From contig CM026553.1 of assembly GCA_015143295.1 (NCBI GenBank), positions 1,364,001 to 1,428,000 of the forward strand: a DNA stretch of 64,000 bases, given 5' to 3'. A program made the position numbers and the translations under genes. The notes beneath the pieces are model-generated. The model did not search any database. It worked only from the letters and a program-made list of their open reading frames with translations, and was not told the origin of the DNA. The first letter of the stretch is position 1. Each line of letters opens with the position of its first letter. The stretch is from Tetracentron sinense (Eukaryota; Streptophyta; Magnoliopsida; Trochodendrales; Trochodendraceae). This document shows positions 20,050 through 33,450 of this stretch, in pieces.

Positions 20050-20714
20050 ATTTAGCTAGATATTGTACATACATGGGGGTATGTATTATTTCAACTTCAT
20101 TAATGAGAGACAGAGAGAGACTATGTATGAGAAATGTGATGGAATTTTTACTTGGGATGCACTCATGGAAGGACCACAGGTCTCATGAGTGCTTTGGTAG
20201 CTTCCAAGCCTTGTCTTCAACCGTTGCTCTCAATTTCATTACCACTCTTTTAATTTAAAATTGATAACAGTTCATTACAACAAAACGCACAAAAACATGA
20301 ACCTTCAACAAGCAGCATCCTTTAATCAGTTGATGGAGTTGAAGAATATATAAACACATGGTTTCCTCTTTTTAGGATTCATCCTATTTTCCAAGTAGAT
20401 TGCCCATCACACAAATAAATCGGAGATTTTTATGGATGATGAAAATGTGAGCCACAAGACACACAATTTCATCCTGCAAACCATTTCATTAGTGGGTTGC
20501 CCCATTTGGTTAGCTATGACTCACAATTTGGCAAACCAAGTAATCTTAACCATTTGATTAAACCTTTTTTCCCATGATCTCATGAATCAATTTGTGCCAT
20601 TTCCTGCAAGTTTTATGTTTATTTTGGTGGCTTATTATGGGGCATATAGATATAATTTATTCTTCCTAGAAGGCGGTGAATTGGCCCTCCTTCCACATTA
20701 CCGGGGGAACTTCC
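20050..20714. other. Upstream region of the MYB gene
   Basis: AT-rich intergenic DNA that should hold the MYB promoter. No other gene is recognised. Confidence 0.4.
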
Positions 20715-20922
20715 ACCAACAGTGGGTTGGTGTGTTGGCCATGACTATGCCTCAAGAAGCGGAGGTCTTGAGTTTTGATTTCCTTTCCCCTGTTGGCCAT
20801 CCTCAAGGATTTATGTCTACTTACCTGGTGCGTGTGGTTGAGGGGGTCTTCACGTGCCTTTGGGATTAGTCTGGTGCTCTAAGAGGCTCGGACAATCTCG
20901 TCACCAAAAAAGAAAAAAAAAC
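20715..20922 (+). mobile_element. Probable tRNA-derived SINE with A-rich tail
   Basis: A segment with GAGGTCTTGAGTTTTGATTTCC resembles a pol III B box (GGTTCGANNCC type). A poorly matching A-box candidate, TTGGCCATGAC, lies about 40 bp upstream. GGGATTAGTCTGGTGC and CTCGGACAATCTCGTCACC follow, as in the 3' part of plant Au-like SINEs. It ends in an AAAAAAGAAAAAAAAA tail at 20907-20922. The 95-codon open frame over it (20582-20869) has no recognisable domain and is probably chance. No clean target duplication was found. Confidence 0.5.
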
Positions 20923-21219
20923 ATTATGCACTGTCCCTGTGAGAATTCACAAGAAACCGTTATAATGGGCGTCACACCTTTACAATCTTAGCTAGAGGGG
21001 CAGGTACAAGTTTTAAGTTAATGACTTATCCAAGATGTAGCCTAATACATAGAAGGTCTAGATTGATGATCAAAGTGTAAGGCTTTTCTAGTTTATGGTT
21101 TCGCAATAATCACAAGATTTTTTGTTTTATTAAAAATATATAAAATTGATCTTCTCTAGTTAACTAGAGCGTACCCATTTTTATTTTTATTTTTTTGGTA
21201 TAGGTAAAGGAAACACTTA

Positions 21220-21530
21220 GGGTGTGTTCGTTTGTCAAGAAAATGAAAGAAAGTAAAAGAAAATAGGAGAGAGAAGTGTTCGGTTGAGAGGAAAAGAAAT
21301 TGCAAGAATCTGTGGAGCCCATAGATTCTTGCCTTTTAGTGCATAACATTTTTTCACTTTCTTTCAAAATTTTTCTTCAAAAAGTTAGGTTCTTTTGCAA
21401 GAAAGTAATGGTAAAAGTTTTGAATTCCTATTTTGTCTTTTACTTTTTCTTTTCTTTGATACCAAATACCGAAAAGAAAATTCATTTTCTTTTCCTTCAC
21501 CCAATTCTTGCAAAACGAACGGACTCATAA
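21220..21530. mobile_element. MITE-like element with GGGTGTGTTCGTTTG inverted ends
   Basis: The left end GGGTGTGTTCGTTTGTCAAGAA is mirrored at the right by TTCTTGCAAAACGAACGGACTC (about 21505-21528). The interior is A/G-rich on the left and T/C-rich on the right, so much of it can fold back. There is no coding capacity and the target duplication is unclear. Confidence 0.45.
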
Positions 21531-21733
21531 GGTTATTGCCAAGGTGCCATAAGAGTAAACTCACGCACTCACTGAGCTTAACCAAATGAGCCCGGATTTG
21601 AAGGTGATTATATATACATGGCTAGGTATAATTAAAGATACATGGTATTATATTTTTAAGGGAGCATAATAAGTTACTTTGTATGGGCTTAGAATCTTGA
21701 TTGGTTAGGATTCTATAAACCTTTATATATGAA

Positions 21734-21916
21734 CAGGGGCGGAGTGAGATTCTCTTAGGGGGCTAACAATGGGTTTTTGGGGGTACAGCTCCCGATTTTT
21801 TTTTTAGGGCCAAGTTCAGTTGTCATCACGGCTGTTTTGTGTCCGTTTGTAAGGAATAAATTTTTCTTAAAAGTTTAGGGGGGGTAAAGCCCCGTATGCC
21901 CCTGGCTCTGCCCCTC
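21734..21916. mobile_element. MITE remnant with CAGGGGCGGAG ends
   Basis: It starts CAGGGGCGGAGTGAG and ends CCTGGCTCTGCCCCT, an inverted match of about 14 bp. The interior has AGGGGGCTAACAATGGG and GGGGTAAAGCCCC, typical of a common plant non-autonomous DNA transposon group. It is related to the element at 25785-26568. No duplication remains. Confidence 0.6.
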
Positions 21917-24900
21917 TCCTCTCCTAGGCTACACCTCTATTAGTACTATATGAATTGTTTATTTTTTCATGTGACTCCGCACTTGTATATGAAGAGAATT
22001 GGTCCATACTCACTCATACTTATATACGAAAGAGACAAAAGAAGCTTCTCATTTAGTTGCTAGAAAAGATGAGACTTGAAGACCAACACCACCAGATAAA
22101 ACGAAGTATTCAACTCAGATTCAAAATCAAAGAAACATGTCTATAGAAGAAATGGCATTTAATCACATCTTACAATGAACATTATTTATGGATATTAGAT
22201 GAGAAAATCCTAGATCATGGTTGATTCTTAAGTCCATGAAAAAACTTACAGAGTATACTCTACATGGCATACATCCATGCCACAGTACATAGTATTTGAC
22301 TATTTGGTCTATCTCTCTCTCCCTATAGGACAATGCGAGGGAATGAATGATTGTGGCCATTTAGAGGAAGGCCTAATGATTTTGGAGAGTACCATTATCA
22401 TTTCAAGTATCCAAATTAAACATGCAAAATCCCCGGCCCTAATCCAGCATCCCACTTTATTCTCTCTCTATCTCTCTCACTCTCATATTATATTATATAA
22501 ATATGTATATGTCAAAGGAAAATGGGGGGCATAAGTTTTCGTCACTCAACCGTTGCTTTGGAGTGTCAATTTCTTGGTGTCAACGGAGATTGTGATGATT
22601 GGGTGTGTCTGGCCCTTCCTTTCACTCGCATTTTCTCTTTCTCAATGGCCAAAATACGAAATCACGTGGAAAAGCAAAGGGAGGCAAAGGCAGCACACAG
22701 ACTTATCAAAACTGTCGCTCCCAATTTGAAACAAACGTCAATTCCATTTCCCATTCACATCATTATTTAGGGGGGGGGGCAGGTGGGAGTTTTTTCTCTT
22801 CTTCTAAAATATTCCTTTTCCTTGTTAAAGTAATTAGATGCCACGTGGTTCCTGTTGACAAGGCGATATTTCCAAAGGCAAGAGCATCCCCACTTCATTA
22901 AATCATAAATTACTTGTCTTTCTTTCGGTGTAAAAGCCTTAACCACGGCCAAGAAAATATTTTAAAATCCCAAATAATAATAATGGGAAACTAGTTAACT
23001 TCTTGGGATGTTGGTGCAACTTCACTTGTTCTTGAGAAAATTATCTGTTTATTATTGCAAGTAAAACATTGCTAGAATGTGGGATCACTTTTAGCAACAA
23101 TACCCTTGAAGGTTCCGAAAACTCCTCTCTAACCAACCAACAGAAGATTTGAAGTACGGCTGCCTAGAGAACTACCTTGTACCCTCTTAGTTAATTTGGA
23201 TGCTTGTGAGGCTGGCTTAGAGAGGAAGAAAATGCTAAGCAATATCTCACAATTCCTATTCTTATACTTTTTAAAATAAAATAAGGGTGAGTTAAAGAGC
23301 TTGCAACAAAAAGATCATAAGAAACTCAGATGTTGAAAAACATACACTACCACCAACTGTTCTAAAATAGATAGCGAGTTTTATACGACGTACAACAATA
23401 TTTACCACTAAATAACGTGGAAAACATATCCAAATCAGGCCCTTGGGTATACTGGATGAGGGGAAACTCAAAGCAATTAACACCATGCTTGGCCTATAAT
23501 ATAAACAAGATAACAAAAGTAATACAATTCTCGATCATTAACAAATTTCTTTGAAATTTTGATTAGTTACGAAAAGCCGGGCTCGTTTTTAGAAGGAGTA
23601 GACGTTTTTAGAAAAAGGGTTTAAAGGGTATGGGTGCGCATAGACAAGTCATTCTCTAATTTATTTATTTTTAATTATAAAATATTATCCAATTTGTATC
23701 TAACGCCCTAAGATAAATAATTTTGTATCAGCTTATTAGTATACTCCACACAAAATCATTTGTTTTATAAGACATGCTAGCCTTACTTTCAGACATTCCT
23801 TACTATCAGCCAAAAATCAATATATGTCCATGTTTTTAGCCAAAAATCAAATCTAACCTTGCTTTAACAAATGTAATTTTTGGTTGAGAGTAGGGAATGT
23901 CTTTGAGTAGATATAACAAACCTCTTGTTTTATTATCTTAAAATGGTGAGTCATTCTTTAGAGAGAGTGCTTTCCTTGAATGGATGGCCACCTTTTACAT
24001 CTAATGGAAAACAATAAACGTAAAGGAAGCATTAATATGTTAAAATACGAAGAAGTGACCCAATTTATATTTATTTGTTTTGATAGTACAAGGATAAAGG
24101 TCCAATTGAGGATGATGAACCACAATTCAATTCCACGTTTTTCTCTTAATATATCTTTACCGACAGTTCTATAATTATCTCTTTTAAGTTTTATATTCAA
24201 AACTTCAATCATGCCCACCTGTCAACCCAGCAAGCTTCATTATCCCCACTTCCCTTTCTCTCTCTATCGTTTGTGTGTATTTGAAGCCTCGTATCCCCGC
24301 TGTACACGGAAACAACATTTCTTTTCTTCTCTTTGAACGTCTCAGCAGGGTTACTTGAATAGCTCATCTTTCTATGAAGTAGGCGTGTATATTTATATAT
24401 TATTACTTACTTTTGTTCTTACTTGTCTAATTGTGTTACTAATCCTCTTTATTTTAATCATTTCTGTATTACATTTAATGGAATCAGGTCATTGTCCACC
24501 ATGGCCCTCTTTTGCTTCATGTTGTGCGACAGGTGTTCATGTCGTTGTGGCCTCCGAATAGTACTATCTCATCCTATGTTTTAAAAACCAGTCCGATCAT
24601 TCACTAAGTCCACGGCAATTAATTAAGTTGACCTAGTTGGCTTAAGTGATGTCATATATAATTAATATTAATTTAATAATAAATAAAATATTTTTAAACG
24701 ACAATGCCAATCAATTAAAGAATTCCACCACTTCACTCTCATTATGCGTACCTAATATTGCTTTTCTTCCTCTTTGGAGCTTCTATTTTAAAACCTTAAT
24801 TTTCTTTTCTACATTTTTTTAAAAATATTTAGGGATTATTAATTTACATTATGTTTGTATAAATTTCTGGACAGACTTGATTTCTTTCTTTATGAAAGTT

Positions 24901-25784
24901 AAGTTGTAAAAAATTGTATTTAGTTTGCTGTTCATTTAGTGCATAGAAGTCTAAATTTTGATTTTTAAGAAAAGTTGGCAAGAGTGAATTCCACTCACTT
25001 CCATTGAAATGAAAGGTTTCAGCTTTTGAGAAAAGTCACCAGACTCGTATTGGCTCACATTTTATAAAGAATGAAGTTAAAAAATCACTTTTCAGAGAAG
25101 TTTAACCAAACAATGTCTTAATATATTATTTTCAATCTTAGTACTTCTTTCCTGTATTTCGAATGCCCCATACAACACCAAATAACTATGCGGCCTTCAG
25201 AAACAATTTGGAAGACTTATATGAGGCATTATAGATTTTAAAATTTTAATTTTTAGGATAAGTGAGACACTATAGATTTTGAAATGTTTAAATTTGTTTT
25301 TTGCACTGACCCAAGTGATTTAAAGAAAATTGTCAAGGTCACACGCATCATGTTGGGTCAAGCGGTTTATTTCAAGTTAGACGCTTAACTTGACCTAATA
25401 GAGGGTTCAAACCAATCTGGTGAGGGGTTTGGTTCATTCTATTTTTTTAAAATAAAATAATTAGATATTTTTAATATTATCACAATTTAAATATTTTAAT
25501 CGAAGTGAATATGGATACTCTATTTCATATTCAGTCGAATAATTAATTGAATTCAGAGAGTCGGATAATAATTGGATAGGACTTTAGATATACCAATATC
25601 TACTTCGAATCCGCTCACCATATGTTATTGTTGAATGTTGTAATTAATTTAGCAAAATTAGTTAAACTTTTTTATTTATTTATTTTTATTGTGAGTGATG
25701 ATCAACCCTGTAAGAAAATTTCTAGTGTAGTCTTACAATGATGGTCATACAATTTTATTTAAGAAAACCCCATTAGTAGATCTC
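21917..25784. other. Gene-free AT-rich intergenic stretch
   Basis: I see no gene, RNA gene or complete mobile element here. Open frames are short, overlap each other on both strands and have no recognisable domain. A poly-G run lies near 22771-22780. Confidence 0.4.
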
Positions 25785-26568
25785 GGTGGGGGGCTAGGGG
25801 CACGTGCCCCCCTAAAATTTTAAAATAAAAGTTTTATTATTATTATTTATATAGGCAATGCATGGGCCATGGAGTTGGGTGGTCCCTCTACTTTTAATTT
25901 CTTAAAAATAGTTTGCTAAAGACTTAGAATCCTCTACTGGTGTCCGATTACAACTCACCGGTCAACATGTGTCCACTGTGATTAAGATTGGTTCAACCAC
26001 CTAACCTTGGTTTTTAGAAGAAAAAAAACTATTAATTCTATAGGTTAAAATTGTTAATTAGAGTTAAAAGGCTTTTGCGTTGTAATTGAACTCTAAAAAT
26101 CTAGTTAGAGGATTAGTTATGGGGTAGCTATCTTATTAAATTTTCAAAAATAAAATATCTTTTAACTATTTTGTTTTATTATATAATAGGGCGTAGTCAT
26201 TGGACAAGGGGGCAACTCCCTGAACTTTGGAAAAATATTATATTAATTAATAGGGCATTACCATTGTGTAAGGAGACCTCTACATTTTTTAAATCAAAAA
26301 ATATATTTTTATAATATATTATTTAATTATACTAAGGAATAGCCACATGGAGACAACTACTCCCATAAACAAGGAGAAACAATACCTATAGGATTGTGCA
26401 AAATGTATGGACAAAATGACCCACAAACTTAGTCGCGAAAATAAATTTTTTTTTAGGGGGCTACACCCCAAACCCCATACCCACCTAATCGCATAATTTC
26501 ATCAACAATTATTAATTTTTTATTCAATTATAATGTGCCCCTACAACAAATTCCTGGCTCCGCCCCTG
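25785..26568. mobile_element. Non-autonomous DNA transposon, 784 bp, flanked by GTAGATCTC
   Basis: The direct repeat GTAGATCTC lies at 25776-25784 and 26569-26577. The right end CCTGGCTCCGCCCCTG is the complement of the CAGGGGCGGAGCCAGG end known from plant non-autonomous elements. The left end, GGTGGGGGGCTAGGGGCACG, is the interior of the same type but has lost the outermost bases. A 9-bp duplication would favour a Mutator-like origin and 8 bp a hAT origin. No transposase is present. Confidence 0.7.
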
Positions 26569-26755
26569 GTAGATCTCTCTGTGTTATGTTACTAGCTTTT
26601 AGATATTAATTACTTCTTTTATCAAGCAGCACCTGTGAGTTTATACACTCGAGAAGAAGTGTAGTATCGTAGCCTGTTTCTCATGGAAACTAATTAGGAT
26701 TTTGAATAGGGTAGTTTTATCATGGATAGGACTTTTGTTTTATTTTTATGAATTA

Positions 26756-26960
26756 GTCTAGGGATACTCTCAAAGTGTACTCCCAAATATGCTCCCAAAT
26801 CCTAACCGTTTATCTCAATTTGTAAATGTTAAGGATTAAAGCTGATGTGGTATTAGAAAAGACAAAATAAGCCAACTCAAATCGTATCCCTTAGTGGTTA
26901 GTTATAAACGGTTAGGATTAGGGAGTATATTTGCGAGTATATTTAGGAGTACCCATAGAC
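26756..26960. mobile_element. Foldback MITE, about 205 bp
   Basis: The left arm GTCTAGGGATACTC...TCCTAACCGTTTA and the right arm TAAACGGTTAGGAT...GAGTACCCATAGAC are inverted copies about 50-60 bp long. The arms contain repeated TACTCCCAAATATGC-like words. It has no coding capacity. CCCTTAGTGG in the loop is also found in other plant MITEs, but the family is not identified. Confidence 0.65.
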
Positions 26961-27654
26961 CGACTCTTTTTTTATAGGTAGAGATGTGGTCCAACATCTT
27001 ATCTCTCTAACAGAAACAACCTATCCCCACCATGAGAGAGCAAAGAGTGGCTGCGTGCCCATCAACATCCAAGAAAGAGGAGATGCAAATTAAACAAAGT
27101 TTGGATTTCGGAAACGTATAGCCAAGGATGATGTAATCATGGATGCATTTACGGGTATGTGTTTACTGATTGATTTACTTAGATTTTATCGTGATTAGTT
27201 TTTATTTGTTTATTTATTTATTTATATTTTTATGATAGTGTAGTAGACAGACAGATCATGTCTCAACCGAAGCCACAACCACACACACCTCTCTTGTCGT
27301 GATTAGTTGATCGTATCTGTTCACATGAATGTTGATGTGGATGATGATAGGAATCTCATTTTCATCTCTATCTTTCTATAGAAGTATGTATCAAGATTAG
27401 ATCTTATTAGATGAGATCGATCATTTTCTCACCTGTTTGAATTCTTATGGAGTCTCTATTTTGAGAGGTCCAGTTATTTAATTTATTAGGATTGTTGCTG
27501 ATTACTTAAGCAAAAGACTACTATTATATAAGGGCTTGAATATTGAATACAAACTCTCCATTGTAAAATTGAAGGCTCTCGTCCTCGAAATTGGTCTCTC
27601 TTCCATTCTTCTCATTTTATTTTATAAGTTTTTCTCTGGTTATCGGTGGTAAAG

Positions 27655-27666
27655 TGGTATCAGAGC
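27655..27666 (+). other. Primer-binding site of a worn retrotransposon
   Basis: TGGTATCAGAGC is complementary to the 3' end of plant initiator tRNA-Met. The 400 bp to its left, with TATATAAGGGC near 27515 and a CT-rich leader, look like the right part of an LTR. Its left end was not found. Confidence 0.7.
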
Positions 27667-27924
27667 GAAGTTTTATCAATGACTGGGACACAAAGAATGC
27701 ATTGATCAACTGGAATCAGACATGTATGTCTTTGATCATGGAGTAGATGAGAGATCTTAATTGAGGAACATCAAGCACAAGCAATTCAGAATTTCTCTTA
27801 TGTTAAATAAAAGATTAATGGTCTACTGGTGATCTTGGAAAACATGGTGGTACAAAACAAAATGAGAAGGTATTTAATCCTGCAAAACCACAAGTGTTTG
27901 TCGTTCCCACATGTCATATTTTTT

Positions 27925-28205
27925 GGTGCAACTAGCTTTCATGGGTGCTTCAATGATGCAAACAAGGTATGCTAGAGTTAAATTTCCTTGACTTAATAGT
28001 GAAGACCCCTTTAGATGGGTCTATCTAGTGCAATTATATGTTTCCTACAATAAGAGACTGGATGATGAGAAAATTCACCACACATCTTTCCATTTTGAGG
28101 GAAAAGCCATCCAATGGTACCATTAGATGAAAAGATATAATGCTTCTTGGACTTGGAAAAAATTCCGTTCAGCCATATGCCCTCGATTTGGAATTGTCCG
28201 AATTT
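27925..28205 (+). pseudogene. Gypsy-type gag remnant
   Basis: One frame reads DPFRWVYLVQLYVSYNKRL, then KIHHTSFHFEGKAIQWYH and, after a stop, ASWTWKKFRSAICPRFG. This is the retrotransposon capsid signature (W...E.Y, ASFHLEG.ALQW, W..F...L...FG). It lies about 260 bp after the primer-binding site at 27655, the normal gag position. The rest of the element is missing. Confidence 0.75.
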
Positions 28206-28719
28206 TTCATTATCGGAATCACTGTTATCCCATGTAGCATTCATCACCCTTTCTTTGATTTTGTTTTTTTTTTTTTTTGTTTAGGCATTCCGGTGGGCCA
28301 TACTGTAATGCGCAAATTTCGTTGCGGTCAAATTGTCTCCATTATTGTATGAAGTTTGTTATTTTATGTGGGAGACTATCCTGCCAATCCGAGTAAACCC
28401 GGATTGTTAATTACCTTCCTGATTTGGGAAAGAACCTCTGATTAAGAAGAAGAATAAAAAAAAAGAACAAGTTTGAATAAAATATTTTATTTATTCAATG
28501 GGGTTACATAGATCTCATGTAGGTGTTACAAGTTCCTCATTGAGGTCTTTGTATTGAGAAAAGAAAAAAAAAACAGAGAGGTGGCCATGTTGAATGGTTC
28601 ACCTGATATTCCTCCATTAATGAGAGATCCTTCTTCTTCCTCCTTCGTTGTTTCGTCCCTGCAAAACAAAGAAAACTATTTTTTTTTTCTTGTGGAAGTC
28701 TCATGAGGGTTTCATGTCA
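28206..28719. other. Gene-free stretch before the three-LTR array
   Basis: Contains a long poly-T run (about 28262-28279), A-rich runs and no recognisable gene. It is the left flank of LTR 1; the five bases GGAAC at 28720-28724 could be its target duplication, but the matching right flank is lost. Confidence 0.4.
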
Positions 28720-28724
28720 GGAAC

Positions 28725-31700
28725 TGTAGAGATCCGAATCTTTTTCATGTCATTGCCTAGTTTATCAGGGGTATTTTAGTCTTTAATGAATCTTTATGCG
28801 TGCGTTCTTGCATAATTGGTTATCTCGAGGGTTTTCTCATGGCCTGAGTTTGTTGTGAGTTTAGTGTAAGAGTCAAGGGGTGTGAGGTATTTTTTAGGAA
28901 AGCAAACAAAGAGTATGAAACATACTCTATGTGTTAAGTGAATGGTGCTTATAGAGGTCAAGGCCTCTATGTATAGTCTTGGATGTTTCTTAGTGAAATG
29001 ATGGTTTGATGTAGGTGTATGTTGAGTCTAAATCAAGAGGATTTGAGTACTCTAAATATCTAAGATCATAGAATATAAAATACCCTAAGTGTGTATGTAG
29101 AACTCCGGAAGTCATGCGGTTAGTGCTAGCGCGCAAGGCATAAAGAAGTCGAGACCTCTCATGCATGTTAGTGTGTGTTCAATGATCACCAAGGTGGATT
29201 AGAACATATGGGGGTAGAATCATGAGATGAGAGTAGGGGTTGGAATCTAGATAGATGGAGTATGAAATAACCCAAGGGTCAGTGAGGGATGCCTTAACAT
29301 ACCCTAAACTTTAGGAAGCTCTAGTTTTGTCACCGTTTATAGGAACTGAGTATTCTTAAACCATTACAAAGGTATTGGAACCCTCTTCAAAGTTCATGTT
29401 TAATGTTTTTCTTGATTTTGAGCCTAAGCTAAGTCAAAAGTGGGTTTTCTGATATTTTGTTTGATAAAATTGCAGATCAGTCTACTTGTGGGCCCATTTA
29501 GACCATTTAAAACTCAAAATTAGGATTTTTGTAACACCTGAAAGTTGTTCCCCTTCGAAAGACGAGTCTAATGCAAGTTGAATTGTCAAAATCCGATGAA
29601 CGAGTCAAAAGTTATGGTCAAAATACCAAATCAAGGTAAAATCTGTCGGAATCAGGAAAAGTGGAGTGCGATCTATCGCAAAATAAGGTGCGATCGATCG
29701 CCAAATAGTGCGATCGATATCAAATTTCTGCGATCGATCGCATTCGGGTGAGCTTTTTTGAAGTCCTTTCGGGTCTAAGTGTGATAGATCACTCCAAAGG
29801 TGAGATCGATCGCACACGGACCCAGCTTTTTGTTAAAAAAGCCTTTTTCTTGGGTTTTTAACTCTTACGCTATAAATAGAGTCCCTACTTCGAGATTTTT
29901 GGGGTTCTAAACTATTTCAAACCTAATTTAGCAAAGGAAAAGAAGAAACTTAGGATTTCTGAGCGAGAAATTGCTTGGAGAAGAAGGAGATTATTAGGAG
30001 ATTGCAAGGAGACTTTTGAGATCTTCCCCAAATTATCTTAGGAGCGATTTGGATCCAAGGGAAGGATCCCTAAGGTCGATATTCCCTCTAACTCAACCCT
30101 AGTAATGTTTTTATATGTTAAAATAGAAATGATTATTGATTCTCAAGAGATTTACATGAATATGCATGGATTAAAGAATAGAAATATAAATTTCAGTTAA
30201 TATCTTCTCTAATCTATTTTTTTTATTATTTCTGATTATTGATTTAGTATGATAAATGATGGATTAATGGTAGATTTACATGTTAAGTAAGGATCTGCAT
30301 GGATTGATATTTTAGAAGCTTAAATGGAATTATAGGATTGTGTTTATGGGTTATGAATGAATGAAATGACGGAGGATAGACTAAAATGGATGATGGATTG
30401 TGAATATGTGGATTTGCGTTGGGTTTGGAATGGATGAATGTGGTTTATGGATGAGTAGGTTAAGGTTATAGAATGTGAAAATGGGAAGGGCATTGTATAC
30501 GTAACTATCGCATGATAGCTATTTGATGAAATGTCTAGGAAAAACTAAGTATGGAAATGAAGATATTGAAAGTTTTTATGAGTACAATAAGATATGCTAT
30601 CATGAATTATGCTTAGAAATGATATTATAAATGTTAGCATGAGCATGATAATAGATGAATTATGTTAAATGAATTATGCTTAATCATGTTGCATGGTGAT
30701 TGATATTCGGGTAGGCCAATGCTTAGAGGAAGTCCTCAATGTCGGGAATTCTCTAACTAGGGAGATGTAACCTAGTGGAGTTTCTTGACATAAGATAGAA
30801 TCTAAGTGATGACCGAACTGGGATACCAATCACGACACTTAAGCAAAAGTGTACGTGTGTGGTAGTTTACAAGTCTCATAGGTATACAAGCATGAACACG
30901 GTCACTGCATGGACACGAACATTGCATGAACTTGGACATTGCATGGATACTGAAATACATGGGTAAGGACAAGTACAAGGACTATGAATATTGAACTACA
31001 AGTAAAATGACACTTAATTCAAGTACAAGGATAAGGACACTGCATGGTTTTACAAGGACCCTGAAATTCAAGTAGCTTCAGTATTCGTTGATGCTCTCCA
31101 TGGATAAGGTTTCAAGTCCTGTATAATTATCATGGACATTTGGGATCTAAAAGCTCTAAGGGCTTACGCTTCTGTCAATGCACCTCCATGGATTTAAATA
31201 CAAAGACCTTGATACCATTTTTATGGGAAAACAAGCTACATTGAATTCATGTTACAAGTTCAAGAGTGACAAGTTCATGAGTCACAAGTTCAAGAGTCAC
31301 ACAAGTATACGAGTCAAGGTAAGTCATGATGTTCACATGGTTCCGCACTCTGATTATGTTCACGTTGTATGAAACTACTATTGACCTTTACAATTGTTAC
31401 ATGTTTTGGATATTTGACATATGCTTGTACTATGGTTGGTTAGTTTGGATATCCACTAAGTATTCAATGCTATGTCGACCAGTTATTGTCGTATAGGTAT
31501 AGCACATGTCAGGAGACAACTACTTGGGTGGAAGAGGAGTATTTTGAGGAAGCGGAAGAAGGTGATCTTCCAGTTGAGGGAGTCCGGGATCTTGACCGGT
31601 CCCTGTATTACTAGTGTATTTCCAGTTTCAGTTTTGTTGGATGGTAACTTGTAATAGACTTGAGACTTATTAGTAGATGTTGCTTTAGTATATGCTTTTG

Positions 31701-31889
31701 GATTTAGATCATTTCGGGTTATTATATGTTGGAATAGATGCACTCTATATTGAAAGAAATTTTATAATCTATATTTTTGGAGAATTATCTTTTAGTTCTG
31801 CTTTATTACCAAGGAAGTCAAGCAGGGATAAGTAATGTGACAGACTCAAAGTCCTATTATGACCAAGGTGGGGTTTTGGGGTCGTTACA
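28725..31889 (+). repeat. Array LTR 1
   Basis: It starts TGTAGAGATCCGAATC and ends GGGGTCGTTACA. It carries GCGATCGATCGC-type palindromes (29670-29820), a TATA box TATAAATAG (29871-29879), a leader ending CCCTAAG before GTCGAT (about 30075), a short-period GGACA/GTACAAGG repeat (about 30900-31060), and a WVEEEYFEE frame near 31520-31614 that LTR 1 has shifted by a one-base loss just upstream. Confidence 0.85.
29670..29879 (+). promoter_or_regulatory. U3 palindromes and TATA box of array LTR 1
   Basis: Palindromes with core GCGATCGATCGC or GCGATCTATCGC lie at 29670-29820, several copies. TATAAATAG is at 29871, 51 bp after the last one. LTRs 2 and 3 have the same layout. Confidence 0.7.
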
Positions 31890-32145
31890 AAGGTGGTATC
31901 AGAGCTCAAGGCATTAGATTACTTAGGGCTAAGGTATTAAGTATAGGATATAGGAAGATGTCAACCTTAGAGAAGAAACATCAAGTCTAAGGTGATAGGT
32001 TTACTCTAGGCTTAAGTTTCGGATTAGTTATGAATTCTAGTATTGTGATTATGCTATGATGATGGTTGGTATTCTGTATCAACATGTTAAAATATATTAT
32101 CTGTTTGGCACATGATTTGACACACTTAGTTATGTATCCAATTCA

Positions 32146-32265
32146 GGTACTCTGTTGGTAAATGACATCTTAACTCATGCGTTGGTTGATACTGGGTCTA
32201 CTCACTCCTTCGTTACTCATAGTTTGGCAAGAGAATTTCCTATTGAGCAGAGGTTTTAGGCCCGT
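32146..32265 (+). pseudogene. Aspartic protease scar, array copy 1
   Basis: The frame reads LVNDILTHALVDTGSTHSFV and ends soon after REFPIEQ at a TAG. DTGS is the catalytic motif of retroviral-type proteases. Nothing of RT or integrase follows. The equivalent scars are at 38224 and 44212, where the motif is DNGS. Confidence 0.8.
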
Positions 32266-33450
32266 ATGAGATAGTATTTGGAGCATGAGAATTAAGGAGA
32301 TTTACCAAGATAGACAAATGAATTAGCTTTAGATCCGAATTGATACTATGACGAATGTGATGTCGTTAGGTTCGCTAGGACTTAGGTCTGTTATTAAATT
32401 GTATGCTAATAAAAGTTATTGTATATTACTATGCGTTATTAATTATATGCTATTTTGAGTTTTGAATGACACAGTGATAAGTATATGTTCAGATAACTAG
32501 TATCTAAGACAGACATAAATTATTCTTAAATCCGGGTAGGATGATGATAAAGTTAATGCATTGGGTTCCTTAAAGTTAAATATATTTGAAGGAAAATCTT
32601 GAGCGAATAAGATTTAAATTATTTAAGACTTAGATTTTAGACTTATTTTAAGCCTGAGTTAAAATAATTTTTCAATTAGACTTATGATTTGTTAATTGTT
32701 TTCAAGACTTTCGTTATTAAGCACAACAACCAAGGTTGCTATTATGTAATATTATTATTTTGAATATGAAATCTATGATGATTATTAATATGCTACTATA
32801 TTATCATATGTGAAACATGATATGTTATATGATATATGATTGTGCAATTGATTACAACATGTAGTTATGCATATATTTTATTCACCTTACTGATCAATGA
32901 GTACCTAAAGCATGTCTAACCGACACAAAATTTTGACACATTCCTTCGTTACAAGAAAAAAAATCAAGGTTAATTAATTTGTCACTGGTATGAAAAAGAT
33001 AAGAACAATAAAATCAGATAAGAATGACAAAAACTAAAAAAATGAAAAGAGGAAAATCCGATTAACTTTTACAAAACAAGGACAGACACGTGATTCCTTG
33101 GGTGAAAACATAAAGGCTCAGGTAACCTATAAATATTCAGTTAAAATCCTAAATTCATAAGTTTATCTCCTAAACACTAAAAAGCTAGAGTTTGATAGAT
33201 AGAGAATGAAAAATTTGACATTTAATTTCCCCTATTTAATTTAACTTTCAAGTTAATTTAGATTTAATTTTTTGTAAAAAAAAAAAAACTTAAATCTAAT
33301 AAATTTATAATTCAAATTTATTCTTATGTTTTGTTGCTTGAGAATCAAGTAATGAAGATCAGAAAACAATTAAGACTTACAAATGACTCACTCATGGGTA
33401 TAAAAAAAAAGATAATAATAACAATAAATAAAATAAAATAAAATATTATA

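Noticed and set aside
20582..20869. 95-codon plus-strand open frame
   Set aside because: It overlaps a probable SINE with a B-box-like segment and A tail; no recognisable protein domain.
28725..28735. GGAAC as the target duplication of the three-LTR array
   Set aside because: The right end of the array is lost at 44446, so there is nothing to compare it with.
29670..29820. Regularly spaced palindromes that look like a CRISPR array
   Set aside because: Unit and spacer lengths vary, the units sit in U3 of plant LTRs before a TATA box, and the genome is eukaryotic.
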